A DNA stretch of 37,853 nucleotides, taken from positions 1 through 37,853 of the forward strand of contig JAHJHL010000214.1 in assembly GCA_018823905.1 (NCBI GenBank). Reading direction: 5' to 3'. This DNA is from Alphaproteobacteria bacterium (GTDB taxonomy: Bacteria > Pseudomonadota > Alphaproteobacteria > Sphingomonadales > Sphingomonadaceae). The stretch's first letter is position 1. Every line of letters starts with the position of its first letter. Made by a program: the position numbers and the translations under genes. Below the pieces are notes generated by a model. That model had not been told where the DNA came from. It saw only the letters and a program-made list of their open reading frames with translations, and did no database searches. Positions 1-8,453 of this stretch are shown piece after piece.

Positions 1-19
1 GGTGCTGACCCACCCCCAG

Positions 20-40
20 CCCCTCCCTTGCAGGGAGGGG
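20..40. repeat. Short G+C-rich hairpin overlapping the folC ribosome-binding region
   Basis: A perfect 9-bp inverted repeat (CCCCTCCCT / AGGGAGGGG) with a 3-base loop TGC ends nine bases before the folC start codon. Its right arm carries the purine-rich GGGAGGGG tract that is part of the likely Shine-Dalgarno region. Similar palindromes are, from memory, common interspersed elements in sphingomonad genomes. Whether this copy controls folC translation or is only a repeat cannot be told from the sequence. Confidence 0.55.
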
Positions 41-48
41 AGGATCAT

Positions 49-1389
49 ATGCCCGACCACGCCCACTCCTCCGACCCCGCGGTCCAGACTCAGCTTAACC
101 GCCTCGCCGCGCTCTCGCCGAGCCGCGATATCCTCGGCCTCGAACGCATCGCCGAACTCTGCGCCCGCCTCGGCAACCCGCAAAACCAGCTTCCGCGCAC
201 CTTCCACGTCGCCGGCACCAACGGCAAGGGATCGACCTGCGCCTATCTCCGCGCCATCCTCGAAGCGCAGGGGCGCCGCGTCCACAGCTACACCAGCCCG
301 CACCTCGTCCGCTTCAATGAACGCATCCGTCTCGCCGGAACGCTGATCGACGACGCCTTGCTCGCGGCACTGCTCGAAGAAGTCCTCGACGTCGCGGCAG
401 ACCTGCAAGCCAGCTTCTTTGAGGTCACCACCGCCGCCGCCTTCCTCGCCTTCGCGCGTATCCCCGCCGATGACGTCATCATCGAAGTCGGCCTCGGCGG
501 CCGCCTCGACGCAACCAACATCATCTCCGCCCCCGCGGTGTGCGGCATCGCGTCGCTCGGCATCGATCATGAGGCGTTCCTGCTGGCCCCGGAAGACGGT
601 GTGCCGGCCGAGGCAATCGAACGCATCGCGTGGGAAAAGACCGGGATATTCAAACCCGGCGCGGCGCTCGCCACGCTCGCTTATCCCGATCATGTGATGA
701 AGCTGGTCCGCGACCGCGCCGCCGCAGTCGATGGCACGCTATTTTCAGAAGGCGATGGATGGGCTGTCGTCCCCGAGACCAACGGCTTCCGCTGGCAATC
801 GAACCGCGGTTCAGTTGCGCCGACCCTGTATTCGCGCATGGCGGGCGCGCATCAGTTGCGCAATGCCGGTCTCGCGATTGCCATGCTCCGCAGCGCGCCC
901 GACCCGCAACCCACCGACGATGAAATTACAAGGGGCGTCGCCGCGGCCTTCTGGCCGGGGCGAATGCAGCGGCTCGGCCCAGGACCGCTAATCAGCCTGC
1001 TCCGCGACGGCACCACCATCTGGCTCGACGGCGGTCATAATCCTGATGCGGGAGCAGCGCTGGGCATGGCGCTGGCCGACAAGCCTCCGCTGCACATCGT
1101 CTGCGGCTTGCTGAGCAACAAAGACGCGATGGGTTTCCTGCGTCCCTTTGCCGACAAGATCGCGTCGTTTCAGGCGGTACCGATCCCCAGCCATGAGCAT
1201 CATGATCCCAACGACCTGTGCCATTGGGTGAAAAGCGAGCTCGGCATCGCCGACGCGCAACCGTGCGACGACGTGGCGGCGGCACTGGCGTTCATTGCCG
1301 CCCACCGTCCCGCGGCCGATCTTCTCATCTGCGGTTCGCTCTACCTTGCGGGCGAAGTCCTGCGCCGCAACGATGAACTGCCCGATTAG
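49..1389 (+). CDS. folC: Bifunctional dihydrofolate synthase / folylpolyglutamate synthase
   Basis: ATP-dependent cytosolic ligase that joins glutamate to dihydropteroate and then extends the polyglutamate tail of folates. The 446 residues match the usual length of the Mur-ligase-like FolC family. The P-loop GTNGKGS lies at residues 56-62, the family signature IEVGLGGRLDATN follows near residue 150, and a C-terminal glutamate-ligase region contains WLDGGHNPDAG. The ATG at 49 is chosen because GGGAGGGGAGG lies just upstream; an in-frame TTG at 28 would add only a few residues. The stop codon overlaps the end of the convergent permease gene by 4 bases. In related bacteria folC often follows accD, which would lie outside the window to the left. 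I am confident of the function. Confidence 0.95.
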   Translation: MPDHAHSSDPAVQTQLNRLAALSPSRDILGLERIAELCARLGNPQNQLPRTFHVAGTNGKGSTCAYLRAILEAQGRRVHSYTSPHLVRFNERIRLAGTLIDDALLAALLEEVLDVAADLQASFFEVTTAAAFLAFARIPADDVIIEVGLGGRLDATNIISAPAVCGIASLGIDHEAFLLAPEDGVPAEAIERIAWEKTGIFKPGAALATLAYPDHVMKLVRDRAAAVDGTLFSEGDGWAVVPETNGFRWQSNRGSVAPTLYSRMAGAHQLRNAGLAIAMLRSAPDPQPTDDEITRGVAAAFWPGRMQRLGPGPLISLLRDGTTIWLDGGHNPDAGAALGMALADKPPLHIVCGLLSNKDAMGFLRPFADKIASFQAVPIPSHEHHDPNDLCHWVKSELGIADAQPCDDVAAALAFIAAHRPAADLLICGSLYLAGEVLRRNDELPD

Positions 1390-2942
1390 GCGGTGCGCGC
1401 GGGCTTGCCGGTCCACGCCAGTATGGCGCCGACCGCAAAGGCGACGATCGACGACATCATCACATAGCTCGCCAGCTCAAGCTGCTGCGCCATCAGCACC
1501 CCCACCAATCCCGCAACGATCAGAACGAAACCGGTGATGCGGATCGCACCAACGGGTTGCCGCAACCGTTGGTCATCGACCACCTCGGCCTGCCGGACAC
1601 CTTCAACGACATAGCCCTTGCTCCACAGCAGCCACAGCAGCAGCATGCCCGGGATCGCCGCGACGACGGTGAAGCCCCAGAAGATCACCCAGCCGAAATT
1701 CTCCGCAACGATGCCCGCGGGTCCGGCCATGAACGTGCGCCCAACCCCCGCGAACGACGACAGCAGCGCAAACTGCGTGGCGGTGTAGGCGATGTTCGAT
1801 AGCCCCGACAGATAGGTCGCGAACACCGTCAACCCGATGCCGCTCGTCACATTTTCGGTCACGATCGCCGCGACCATCATCCAGTAATTGTCGCCGGTCG
1901 CGGCCAAGATCATGAACATGACGTTCGAGAACATCATCATAAGGCCGGAAATCACCAGCGCACGTCCCATCCCCAGCCACAGCAGGAACGGCGCACCGAG
2001 CGCCGATCCGACGATCAGCGCGCCAAAGCCCCACAGCTTGTTCGCCGAAATATAATCGAGATCGGCAAAGCCCAGATCGACGATCATCGGCCCCAGCATC
2101 GCCTGCCCCATCGCGTCGCCGACCTTGTACACCAGCACAAAGCCGAGGATCAGGAAGGCGCCATGGCGGCTCAAAAATTCGCGGAACGGATTGACCACTG
2201 CTTCGGTCAGCCATTGCCCCGCCTTCATGCCCGATGCCTGCGCAAACCGATCGACAAACTTGCCCGGCCCCGCCCAAAGCGCGCCGATAATTGCAGGAAC
2301 GATGCAGAACCCCGTCAGCGCATAAGCAGTCGCCCAGCCCAGCCCGAGCCCCTCGTTCGATGCAAAATAGATCGTCCCCGCGCCGGCGATCAGATTGCCG
2401 GTGCGATAACCGAACTGATTGGTCGCGATACCATGCGCAAACTCGTCGTCCTCAAGGATTTCGATGCGATAGGCGTCAATGACGATGTCCTGTGTAGCCG
2501 AAAGAAACGCGGTGATCAGCGCCCAGATCGCAAACTGGCCGATGTCACCGGGCTGCGGATTGCTGGCACCCAGTTGCCAGATCGACACGAACAACAGCGC
2601 CTGAATAAAGAACAGCCACCCGCGCCTTTGCCCAAATGTCTTGGTCAGAAACGGGATCGGCAATTTGTCGACGAGCGGCGCCCACAGGAATTTGATCGTG
2701 TAGGGAATCCCGAGCGCAACCGCGAAGCCAATCGTCGCCGTATCGATCCCGACCTTCGCCAGCCAGAATGTCATCGTCGCGATCAACAACGTCAGCGGAA
2801 AGCCGCTCGAAATGCCGAGCAGGAAGGTCACCATCGGGTTCTTGCGCAGATAGGGTCGAAACGCCGGAACCGACAGGGCGATGACCACCAACCCGACCAG
2901 CACCGCAACAAAAATCAAAAACCGAATCAGATCAATCGACAT
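1386..2942 (-). CDS. MFS permease of the AmpG (muropeptide uptake) type
   Basis: Inner-membrane transporter of 518 residues with about 14 hydrophobic segments, the number known for AmpG, which imports anhydro-muropeptides for peptidoglycan recycling. AmpG-like stretches include a DAYRIEILEDDE segment after the fifth or sixth helix and TATQFALLSSFAGVGRT in the C-terminal half. The start is the ATG at 2942, which has GGGGGAG seven bases upstream; a longer form from 2960 would include that ribosome-binding site. The gene converges on folC with a 4-base overlap and no terminator between them. No ampC-type gene is nearby, so a role in beta-lactamase induction is not implied. Substrate assignment rests on family resemblance; another PAT-family cargo is possible. 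Confidence 0.85.
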   Translation of the reverse strand: MSIDLIRFLIFVAVLVGLVVIALSVPAFRPYLRKNPMVTFLLGISSGFPLTLLIATMTFWLAKVGIDTATIGFAVALGIPYTIKFLWAPLVDKLPIPFLTKTFGQRRGWLFFIQALLFVSIWQLGASNPQPGDIGQFAIWALITAFLSATQDIVIDAYRIEILEDDEFAHGIATNQFGYRTGNLIAGAGTIYFASNEGLGLGWATAYALTGFCIVPAIIGALWAGPGKFVDRFAQASGMKAGQWLTEAVVNPFREFLSRHGAFLILGFVLVYKVGDAMGQAMLGPMIVDLGFADLDYISANKLWGFGALIVGSALGAPFLLWLGMGRALVISGLMMMFSNVMFMILAATGDNYWMMVAAIVTENVTSGIGLTVFATYLSGLSNIAYTATQFALLSSFAGVGRTFMAGPAGIVAENFGWVIFWGFTVVAAIPGMLLLWLLWSKGYVVEGVRQAEVVDDQRLRQPVGAIRITGFVLIVAGLVGVLMAQQLELASYVMMSSIVAFAVGAILAWTGKPARTA

Positions 2943-3046
2943 GCACAGGCTCCCCCGCATCCTCGTTCCGGGATGCCATCACGCTGACCGATTGGCCTAA
3001 AGCGTCGCGGAGAAATTGGAAGCGTCGATTTATCGGTTGGCCGTGC

Positions 3047-3484
3047 TCAGGCGGCTTCGGGCCGCCAATAGGTCAACAGCCCGCTGACCTTGCGCGGCGC
3101 CTTGTTCTTGCAGGTCATCGTTTCGACCGCGCGCAGCGCCGCGACCAGCGCCGATGCGCTGTGCGGCTTGGCAAGACACGCGACGGCAATATCCGCAGCG
3201 TCCTCAGGACACTGACCCGTCACCAGCAACACCGCAATGCCGCGATCGCGCGCCAGCCGCGCCACTTCACGGCCCGTCATATGCCCCGCGAGTCCCAGAT
3301 CCAGCACCACCGCGTCGATCTGCTCATCGGCAATAATCGGCACCGCCGCCTCGCCCGAATCGACCGTCGCGACGATCTCGTACCCGCTGTGTTTCAGCGT
3401 CCGCTCATTGTCGAACGCGATCAGCGGATCATCCTCGATGATCAGCAACCGCTTGATGCAGGACGGGCGGGACGCGAAGAGCAT
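3047..3484 (-). CDS. Single-domain response regulator (CheY-like receiver)
   Basis: Soluble 145-residue protein made of one receiver domain and no output domain. The acidic pocket is IIEDD (residues 15-19), the predicted phosphoacceptor is D62 in VVLDLGL, the switch threonine is T89 in LVTG, and the conserved lysine is K106 in LAKP. Start: the ATG at 3484 has GGGAG five bases upstream, while in-frame ATGs at 3508 and 3532 lie before that site. No histidine kinase is adjacent, so its partner is unknown. Orphan receivers like this often act as phosphate sinks or protein-protein switches in alphaproteobacteria. It is followed by a short spacer to the AmpG-like gene on the same strand; co-transcription is possible but not shown. 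Confidence 0.85.
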   Translation of the reverse strand: MLFASRPSCIKRLLIIEDDPLIAFDNERTLKHSGYEIVATVDSGEAAVPIIADEQIDAVVLDLGLAGHMTGREVARLARDRGIAVLLVTGQCPEDAADIAVACLAKPHSASALVAALRAVETMTCKNKAPRKVSGLLTYWRPEAA

Positions 3485-3638
3485 ATTGTCTCCCTTTAAT
3501 CGCGCCATGACGCGCTCGATGCCGTCGTGCAAGATTGCTTCGGCTTACCATCGACGAAGCGACACGTTTCCGGCTATGAGCGTGGCCACAGGGCAACACT
3601 ATTGCCCGCATAACGACAAGAAAGCCGTACCCGTTCCC

Positions 3639-4502
3639 ATGACCACCCGCCGACCTCCCCGCGCCGCGCCGCGGACAGCGCCCAAGCCCGCCGGCGACCG
3701 CGACGCCCCGAAAGGCCGCCGCGCCGCGCGCGGTGCCGCCTCGGCGCTCAAAGCCAAGCCCGCCGACGCGGAGCGTGACGAGGACGGCCCCCAGCGGATC
3801 GCCAAGCTGCTTGCGCGCGCCGGCGTCGGGTCGCGCCGCGATGTCGAGCGGATGGTCGAGGAAGGCCGGATCGCGCTCAACGGCGTCGTGGTCGTCCAGC
3901 CCGCGCCGCTGCTGACCTCGCTCGAAGGGCTGACGGTCGATGGCAATCCGGTCGCTAAGCCCGTCTCGACGCGCCTCTATCGCTTTCACAAGCCCGCCGG
4001 GTGCATCACCGCGGCGCGCGATCCCAAGGGGCGCAAGACGATTTACGACGTGTTGCCCAAGGATCTGCCGCGACTGATGCCCGTCGGCCGCCTCGACTAT
4101 AACACCGAAGGGCTGCTGCTGCTCACCAACGACGGCGAATTCAAGCGCCAGCTCGAACTGCCCGCCAGCGGGGTCGAACGCACCTATCGCGCCCGCGCCT
4201 TTGGCGACATCAGCCAGGAACAGCTGGAGGAACTGGCGATGGGGATCACCATCGACGGCGTCACCTATGGCAAGATCGACGCCAACCTCGAACGCCGCAC
4301 CGGGCGCAACCAGTGGGTCGAAATGACGTTGACCGAGGGCAAGAACCGCGAAGTCCGCAAGGTGCTCGAACATTTCGGACTCCAGGTCAGCCGCCTGATC
4401 CGCACCCGTTACGGCGCGTTCGAACTCGACGGCTTGCCGATGAGCGCCGTCGATGTCGTGCCGCGCGACGAATTGTTCAAATTCCGCCGGCATATGGGCT
4501 GA
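3639..4502 (+). CDS. rluB: 23S rRNA pseudouridine synthase, RsuA/RluB family
   Basis: Converts specific uridines of ribosomal RNA to pseudouridine. The 287-residue protein has a basic, Ala/Pro/Arg-rich leader of about 50 residues, an S4 RNA-binding domain (QRIAKLLARAGVGSRRD) and the catalytic domain with GRLDYNTEGLLLL, where D153 is the expected nucleophile. A KNREVRKVLEHFGLQVSRLI segment typical of the RsuA/RluB/RluE/RluF group follows. The start ATG at 3639 has only a weak ribosome-binding site; an upstream in-frame ATG at 3576 is an alternative. rsmD begins 5 bases after the stop, so the two rRNA-modification genes probably form one transcript. RluB is favoured over RsuA or RluF by length and context, but substrate choice is not proven. 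Confidence 0.88.
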   Translation: MTTRRPPRAAPRTAPKPAGDRDAPKGRRAARGAASALKAKPADAERDEDGPQRIAKLLARAGVGSRRDVERMVEEGRIALNGVVVVQPAPLLTSLEGLTVDGNPVAKPVSTRLYRFHKPAGCITAARDPKGRKTIYDVLPKDLPRLMPVGRLDYNTEGLLLLTNDGEFKRQLELPASGVERTYRARAFGDISQEQLEELAMGITIDGVTYGKIDANLERRTGRNQWVEMTLTEGKNREVRKVLEHFGLQVSRLIRTRYGAFELDGLPMSAVDVVPRDELFKFRRHMG

Positions 4503-4507
4503 CGGCG

Positions 4508-5050
4508 ATGCGAGTCATTTCAGGCGAATGGCGCGGCCGCAAGCTGCTGGCCCCCAAGGGCGACGCGACGCGCCCGACCGCAGATCGCACCCGCGAGACC
4601 CTGTTCTCGATGCTGACCAGCCGCCTCGGCAGCTTCGAGGGGCTGGTCGTCGCCGACCTGTTCGCGGGATCGGGCGCGCTCGGCATCGAAGCGCTGTCGC
4701 GCGGCGCTGCGACCTGTCTGTTCGCCGAACAGGATCGTGACGCGCTCGATGTCCTGCGCGGCAATCTCTCCAGCCTGGGTGCGACCGCGCGCGCCGACGT
4801 CCGCGCCGGATCGGTGCTCGGCCTAGGCCCGGCACCGCGCGCCTATGATCTGCTGATGCTCGACCCGCCCTATGGCACCGGCGCCGCCAGCGTCGCGCTC
4901 GACAAACTGCACCGCCTCGGCTGGATCGGTCCCGACAGCTGGGTGTCGGTCGAAACCGGCCATAGCGAAACGGTCGAGGTGGCAGGCTTTGCCATCGACG
5001 CCGACCGCAAGGTCGGCAAGGCTCGACTGACGCTGCTGCGTCTCGCATAA
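4508..5050 (+). CDS. rsmD: 16S rRNA (guanine-N2) methyltransferase RsmD
   Basis: SAM-dependent enzyme that methylates G966 (E. coli numbering) of 16S rRNA in the small subunit. The 180 residues match the family length. Visible marks are the N-terminal RVISGEWRGRKL, the TADRTRETLFSML helix, the SAM motif ADLFAGSGALGIEALSRGA, and the catalytic DPPY at residues 119-122. The gene starts 5 bases after the pseudouridine synthase stop, consistent with translational coupling and a shared role in ribosome maturation. Confidence 0.93.
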   Translation: MRVISGEWRGRKLLAPKGDATRPTADRTRETLFSMLTSRLGSFEGLVVADLFAGSGALGIEALSRGAATCLFAEQDRDALDVLRGNLSSLGATARADVRAGSVLGLGPAPRAYDLLMLDPPYGTGAASVALDKLHRLGWIGPDSWVSVETGHSETVEVAGFAIDADRKVGKARLTLLRLA

Positions 5051-5104
5051 CAACCTACCGCGCCAAGCTGGACAGCGCCGCCGCTGTTCCCTAATCGTTC
5101 GCGC

Positions 5105-7417
5105 GTGACCCTGCCCCCTGCCTCGCTGCCCGACCTGCCCCCGCCCGCCCCGTCGGATCCGCCCTATCTGCAAGGATTGAACGGGCCACAGCGGCAGGCG
5201 GTGCTCACGACCGAGGGGCCGGTGCTGATGCTCGCCGGCGCGGGGACCGGCAAGACCGCGGCGCTGACAGCGCGGCTGGGCCACATTATCGCAACGCGGC
5301 GCGCCTGGCCGTCCGAAATCCTTGCGGTTACCTTCACCAACAAGGCCGCGCGCGAGATGCGTGAACGCATCGGGCGCATGATGGGTGATGCGGTCGAAGG
5401 CATGGCGTGGCTCGGCACCTTTCACAGCATCGCAGCGAAGATGCTGCGCCGTCACGCCGAGCTCGTCGGCTTGCAAAGCAATTTCACCATCCTCGACACC
5501 GATGATCAGCTCCGCGTGCTCAAACAGCTGATTCAGGCCGACGGGCTCGATGAAAAGCGTTGGCCCGCGCGCCAGCTGGCCGGGCTGATCGACAAATGGA
5601 AAAACCGCGGCCTCGTCCCCGCCGACCTCGACGCCGCCGACAAGGAATCCTACGCCGATGGCAAAGGTCAGCACTTCTACGCGCTGTATCAGGCGCGGCT
5701 GAAGACGCTGAATGCGTGCGACTTCGGCGACCTACTGCTGCACATGCTGGTAATCCTGAAGACCCACCGCGACGTGCTTGCGCAATATCAGGAGCGCTTC
5801 AAATATATCCTCGTCGACGAATATCAGGACACGAACGCCAGCCAGTATCTCTGGCTCCGCCTGCTCGCGCAGACACGCAAGAATATCTGCTGCGTCGGCG
5901 ACGACGATCAGTCGATCTATTCGTGGCGCGGCGCTGAGGTTGCGAACATCCTGCGCTTTGAAAAGGATTTCCCCGGCGCGACCGTGATCCGCCTCGAACA
6001 AAATTACCGCTCGACTCCGCAGATCCTCGCCGCCGCGTCGGCGCTGATCGCGCAAAACAGTGACCGTCTCGGCAAGACACTGTGGACCGATCTCGAACCC
6101 GGCGACAAGCTGCGCGTCGTCGGGGTGTGGGACGGGCCAGAAGAAGCGCGGCGGATCGGTGAAGAGTTGGAGACGCTCCAGGTTCGCAAGGTCAGCCTCG
6201 ACCGCGCCGCCATCCTCGTCCGCGCGCAGTTCCAGACCCGCGAGTTCGAAGACCGATTTATCGCGATCGGCATGCCGTATCGCATCGTCGGCGGCTACCG
6301 TTTCTACGAACGCGCCGAGATCCGCGACGCCCTCGCCTATCTCCGCCTTGTCCAGTCACCCGCCGACGATCTGGCGTTCGAGCGCATTATCAACACCCCC
6401 AAACGCGGGCTGGGCGACAAGGCGCTCGCGCGCATCCACCAGTTTGCGCGGATCGAACAGACACCGCTGCTCCGCGCCGCCGCGCGCATCACCGAAACCG
6501 ATGAACTGACCCCGCAAGCCCGCCGCCAACTCGCCAATATTGTCGCGCTCATGCGCAGCTGGCAGGAAAAGGCCAGCAATCTCTCGCACCCCGAGCTGAC
6601 CCAGCTGATCTTGGACGAGTCGGGCTATACCGCGATGCTGCAAGCCGACCGCAGCGTCGAAGCCGCAGGCCGCCTCGAAAACCTTTCGGAGCTCGTCCGC
6701 GCGATGGAGGAGTATGACTCGCTCGAAGCCTTTCTCGAGCATGTCAGCCTGGTCATGGACCGCGACCAGAATGACGACACCGAAACCGTCACCATCATGA
6801 CGATCCACTCCGCCAAGGGGCTGGAATTCGACTATGTTTTCCTCGCCGGATGGGAGGATGGCGTGTTCCCGTCGCAGCGGTCGATGGACGAAGGCGGCAC
6901 CGCCAGCTTGGAGGAAGAACGCCGCCTCGCCTATGTCGCGATCACCCGCGCCCGCCAGCGCGCCAGCATCTATCACGCCGCCAACCGCCGCATCTATGGC
7001 CAGTGGATGAGCAGCATCCCCAGCCGCTTCATCGCCGAAATCCCGCCCGAGCATGTCGACAGCGAGAACAGCTTCGGCGGCGGGCAAAGCCTGTGGCGCG
7101 CCAACTGGTCGGCGCAGGGCGATCCGTTCGCGCATGTTGCAGAACGTCAGCCGTCGCGGATCATGACGCGCGGTCCGGCGTGGCAGCGTGCCACCGCGCA
7201 ATCGTCGACAATCACCCGCGCTCCTGCCCCCAGCGAGAAAAGCCCGGCGGCGTCGGTCGGCGCCAAGCCGCGCGCCGATCTGGCGATCGGCATGCGCGTG
7301 TTTCACGAAAAATTCGGCTATGGCGAAATCGCCGATATCGACGGCAACAAGCTGGAGGTCGCCTTTGAGCAGGCTGGCACCAAGCGTGTATTGGACAGTT
7401 TTGTCCAACTCGCTTGA
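5105..7417 (+). CDS. uvrD: ATP-dependent DNA helicase of the UvrD/PcrA family
   Basis: Superfamily 1A 3'-5' DNA helicase for nucleotide-excision and mismatch repair and removal of RecA or blocked polymerases. The 770 residues contain the Q motif region LNGPQRQAV, Walker A AGAGTGKT (residues 44-51), motif Ia TFTNKAAREM, motif II VDEYQDTN, motif III GDDDQSIYSWRGA, motif IV QNYRS, motif V TIHSAKGLEFDYVF and motif VI ITRARQRA. The last ~60 residues (MRVFHEKFGYGEIADIDG) resemble the C-terminal Tudor-like RNA-polymerase-binding module of PcrA/UvrD. The start is a GTG at 5105, the first codon of a Pro-rich leader; no strong Shine-Dalgarno is seen. Confidence 0.94.
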   Translation: MTLPPASLPDLPPPAPSDPPYLQGLNGPQRQAVLTTEGPVLMLAGAGTGKTAALTARLGHIIATRRAWPSEILAVTFTNKAAREMRERIGRMMGDAVEGMAWLGTFHSIAAKMLRRHAELVGLQSNFTILDTDDQLRVLKQLIQADGLDEKRWPARQLAGLIDKWKNRGLVPADLDAADKESYADGKGQHFYALYQARLKTLNACDFGDLLLHMLVILKTHRDVLAQYQERFKYILVDEYQDTNASQYLWLRLLAQTRKNICCVGDDDQSIYSWRGAEVANILRFEKDFPGATVIRLEQNYRSTPQILAAASALIAQNSDRLGKTLWTDLEPGDKLRVVGVWDGPEEARRIGEELETLQVRKVSLDRAAILVRAQFQTREFEDRFIAIGMPYRIVGGYRFYERAEIRDALAYLRLVQSPADDLAFERIINTPKRGLGDKALARIHQFARIEQTPLLRAAARITETDELTPQARRQLANIVALMRSWQEKASNLSHPELTQLILDESGYTAMLQADRSVEAAGRLENLSELVRAMEEYDSLEAFLEHVSLVMDRDQNDDTETVTIMTIHSAKGLEFDYVFLAGWEDGVFPSQRSMDEGGTASLEEERRLAYVAITRARQRASIYHAANRRIYGQWMSSIPSRFIAEIPPEHVDSENSFGGGQSLWRANWSAQGDPFAHVAERQPSRIMTRGPAWQRATAQSSTITRAPAPSEKSPAASVGAKPRADLAIGMRVFHEKFGYGEIADIDGNKLEVAFEQAGTKRVLDSFVQLA

Positions 7418-7422
7418 ATCTA

Positions 7423-7450
7423 TTGTCAACTATAACAGTTATGATATGCT
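7423..7450 (+). promoter_or_regulatory. Candidate sigma70 promoter for the downstream lipoprotein gene
   Basis: TTGTCA (7423-7428) and TATGCT (7445-7450) are separated by 16 bases in a short AT-rich island just after the helicase stop codon and about 40 bases before the next start. The contrast with the G+C-rich surroundings supports a promoter. It is a consensus match only. Confidence 0.45.
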
Positions 7451-7491
7451 ATCCCACGCGACCATCGAGTCGCGTTTTGGGAGAATCTTCG

Positions 7492-8400
7492 ATGAAAATA
7501 AGGCTCTTAGCGGGCGCGATGGCGCTCGCCCTGGTCGGCTGTTCGGAACGATCGTCTGAAGACGCAGGTATATCTGCGCCCGCCGACACCGAAATCCCCG
7601 CAGTAACTGAAGAAAGCGCCGATGCCGCCGCAGCCCCCCGCATCGGGATCGAGGCTGCCCCCGGCGTCGCCTTCGACTATGCCTATACCTTCCGCCTCGT
7701 CGACAAACATATCGCCAAGGTGCAGGAGGAACATGCCGCCGCCTGCGAAACGCTCGGTGTCCAGCGTTGCCGCATCGTCGATGTCCGCTACCAGCTCAGC
7801 GACGAAAAGCTCGTCGAGGCGCAGACCCAGTTCAAGCTTGACCCCGGCATCGCCCGCAAATTCGGCGCGAATGCGATCGCCAGCGTTGAAAAGGCCGATG
7901 GCGTCCTCGCCGACGCCAGCGTCGCGGGTGAAGATGTCGGGACCGAAATCCTCGCCTCGCAGCAGCGCAGCGCCGGGTCCGAAGCGGAGATCGCGCGGCT
8001 CGAAGCCCGGCTCAAAGCGGGCGGGCTAGACAAACGCGAGCGCGCCGAAGTGCTCGCGCAGGTCAACCAGTTGCGCGGACAAATGGGCGAAGAGCGTCAG
8101 AGCCGTCGCACAGGCGAAGCGCGGATTGCGTGGACCAGCGTCGCGTTCAACTATGTCAGCGACGGCGGCCTCCCCGGCATCGGCCACGAAAACCCCTTCG
8201 CTAACGCCGGCGAAACGCTGATGCGCAGCGGCAGCACCGCGCTGACCTTTGTCCTGACGCTCGGCGCCGCGGTCCTGCCATGGGCAATGCTGCTCGCGCT
8301 GCTCGCTGCCTTTTGGCGCAGCCGGTTCGTGAGCGCCGTTCGCCAGCAATTGCGCAGCACGCAAAAGGCGAATGATCCGGTGCTCCCGCCGACCAGCTGA
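7492..8400 (+). CDS. DUF4349-type lipoprotein
   Basis: Predicted lipoprotein of 302 residues. The signal sequence ends in a lipobox LVGC with C17 as the lipidated cysteine. A Ser/Glu/Ala-rich linker follows, then a domain with a long helical, probably coiled-coil middle (AEIARLEARLKAGGLDKRER), and a C-terminal transmembrane helix with a basic tail near residues 250-280 (FVLTLGAAVLPWAMLLALLAAF). Such a cysteine anchor plus membrane-embedded C terminus is the usual DUF4349 layout; its function is unknown. Start: the ATG at 7492 has GGGAG nine bases upstream, and an upstream in-frame start at 7414 would bury the signal peptide. A promoter-like site precedes it. Confidence 0.8.
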   Translation: MKIRLLAGAMALALVGCSERSSEDAGISAPADTEIPAVTEESADAAAAPRIGIEAAPGVAFDYAYTFRLVDKHIAKVQEEHAAACETLGVQRCRIVDVRYQLSDEKLVEAQTQFKLDPGIARKFGANAIASVEKADGVLADASVAGEDVGTEILASQQRSAGSEAEIARLEARLKAGGLDKRERAEVLAQVNQLRGQMGEERQSRRTGEARIAWTSVAFNYVSDGGLPGIGHENPFANAGETLMRSGSTALTFVLTLGAAVLPWAMLLALLAAFWRSRFVSAVRQQLRSTQKANDPVLPPTS

Positions 8401-8453
8401 GGCCGGACGGCGCGCCGTTTGCAAAGGTCGGTTGCTGCGTTATGGCGTGGTCC

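Noticed and set aside
7391..7408. Inverted repeat TTGGACA/TGTCCAA at the end of the helicase gene
   Set aside because: The 7-bp stem has no following T-run and lies in coding sequence; it is too weak for a terminator.
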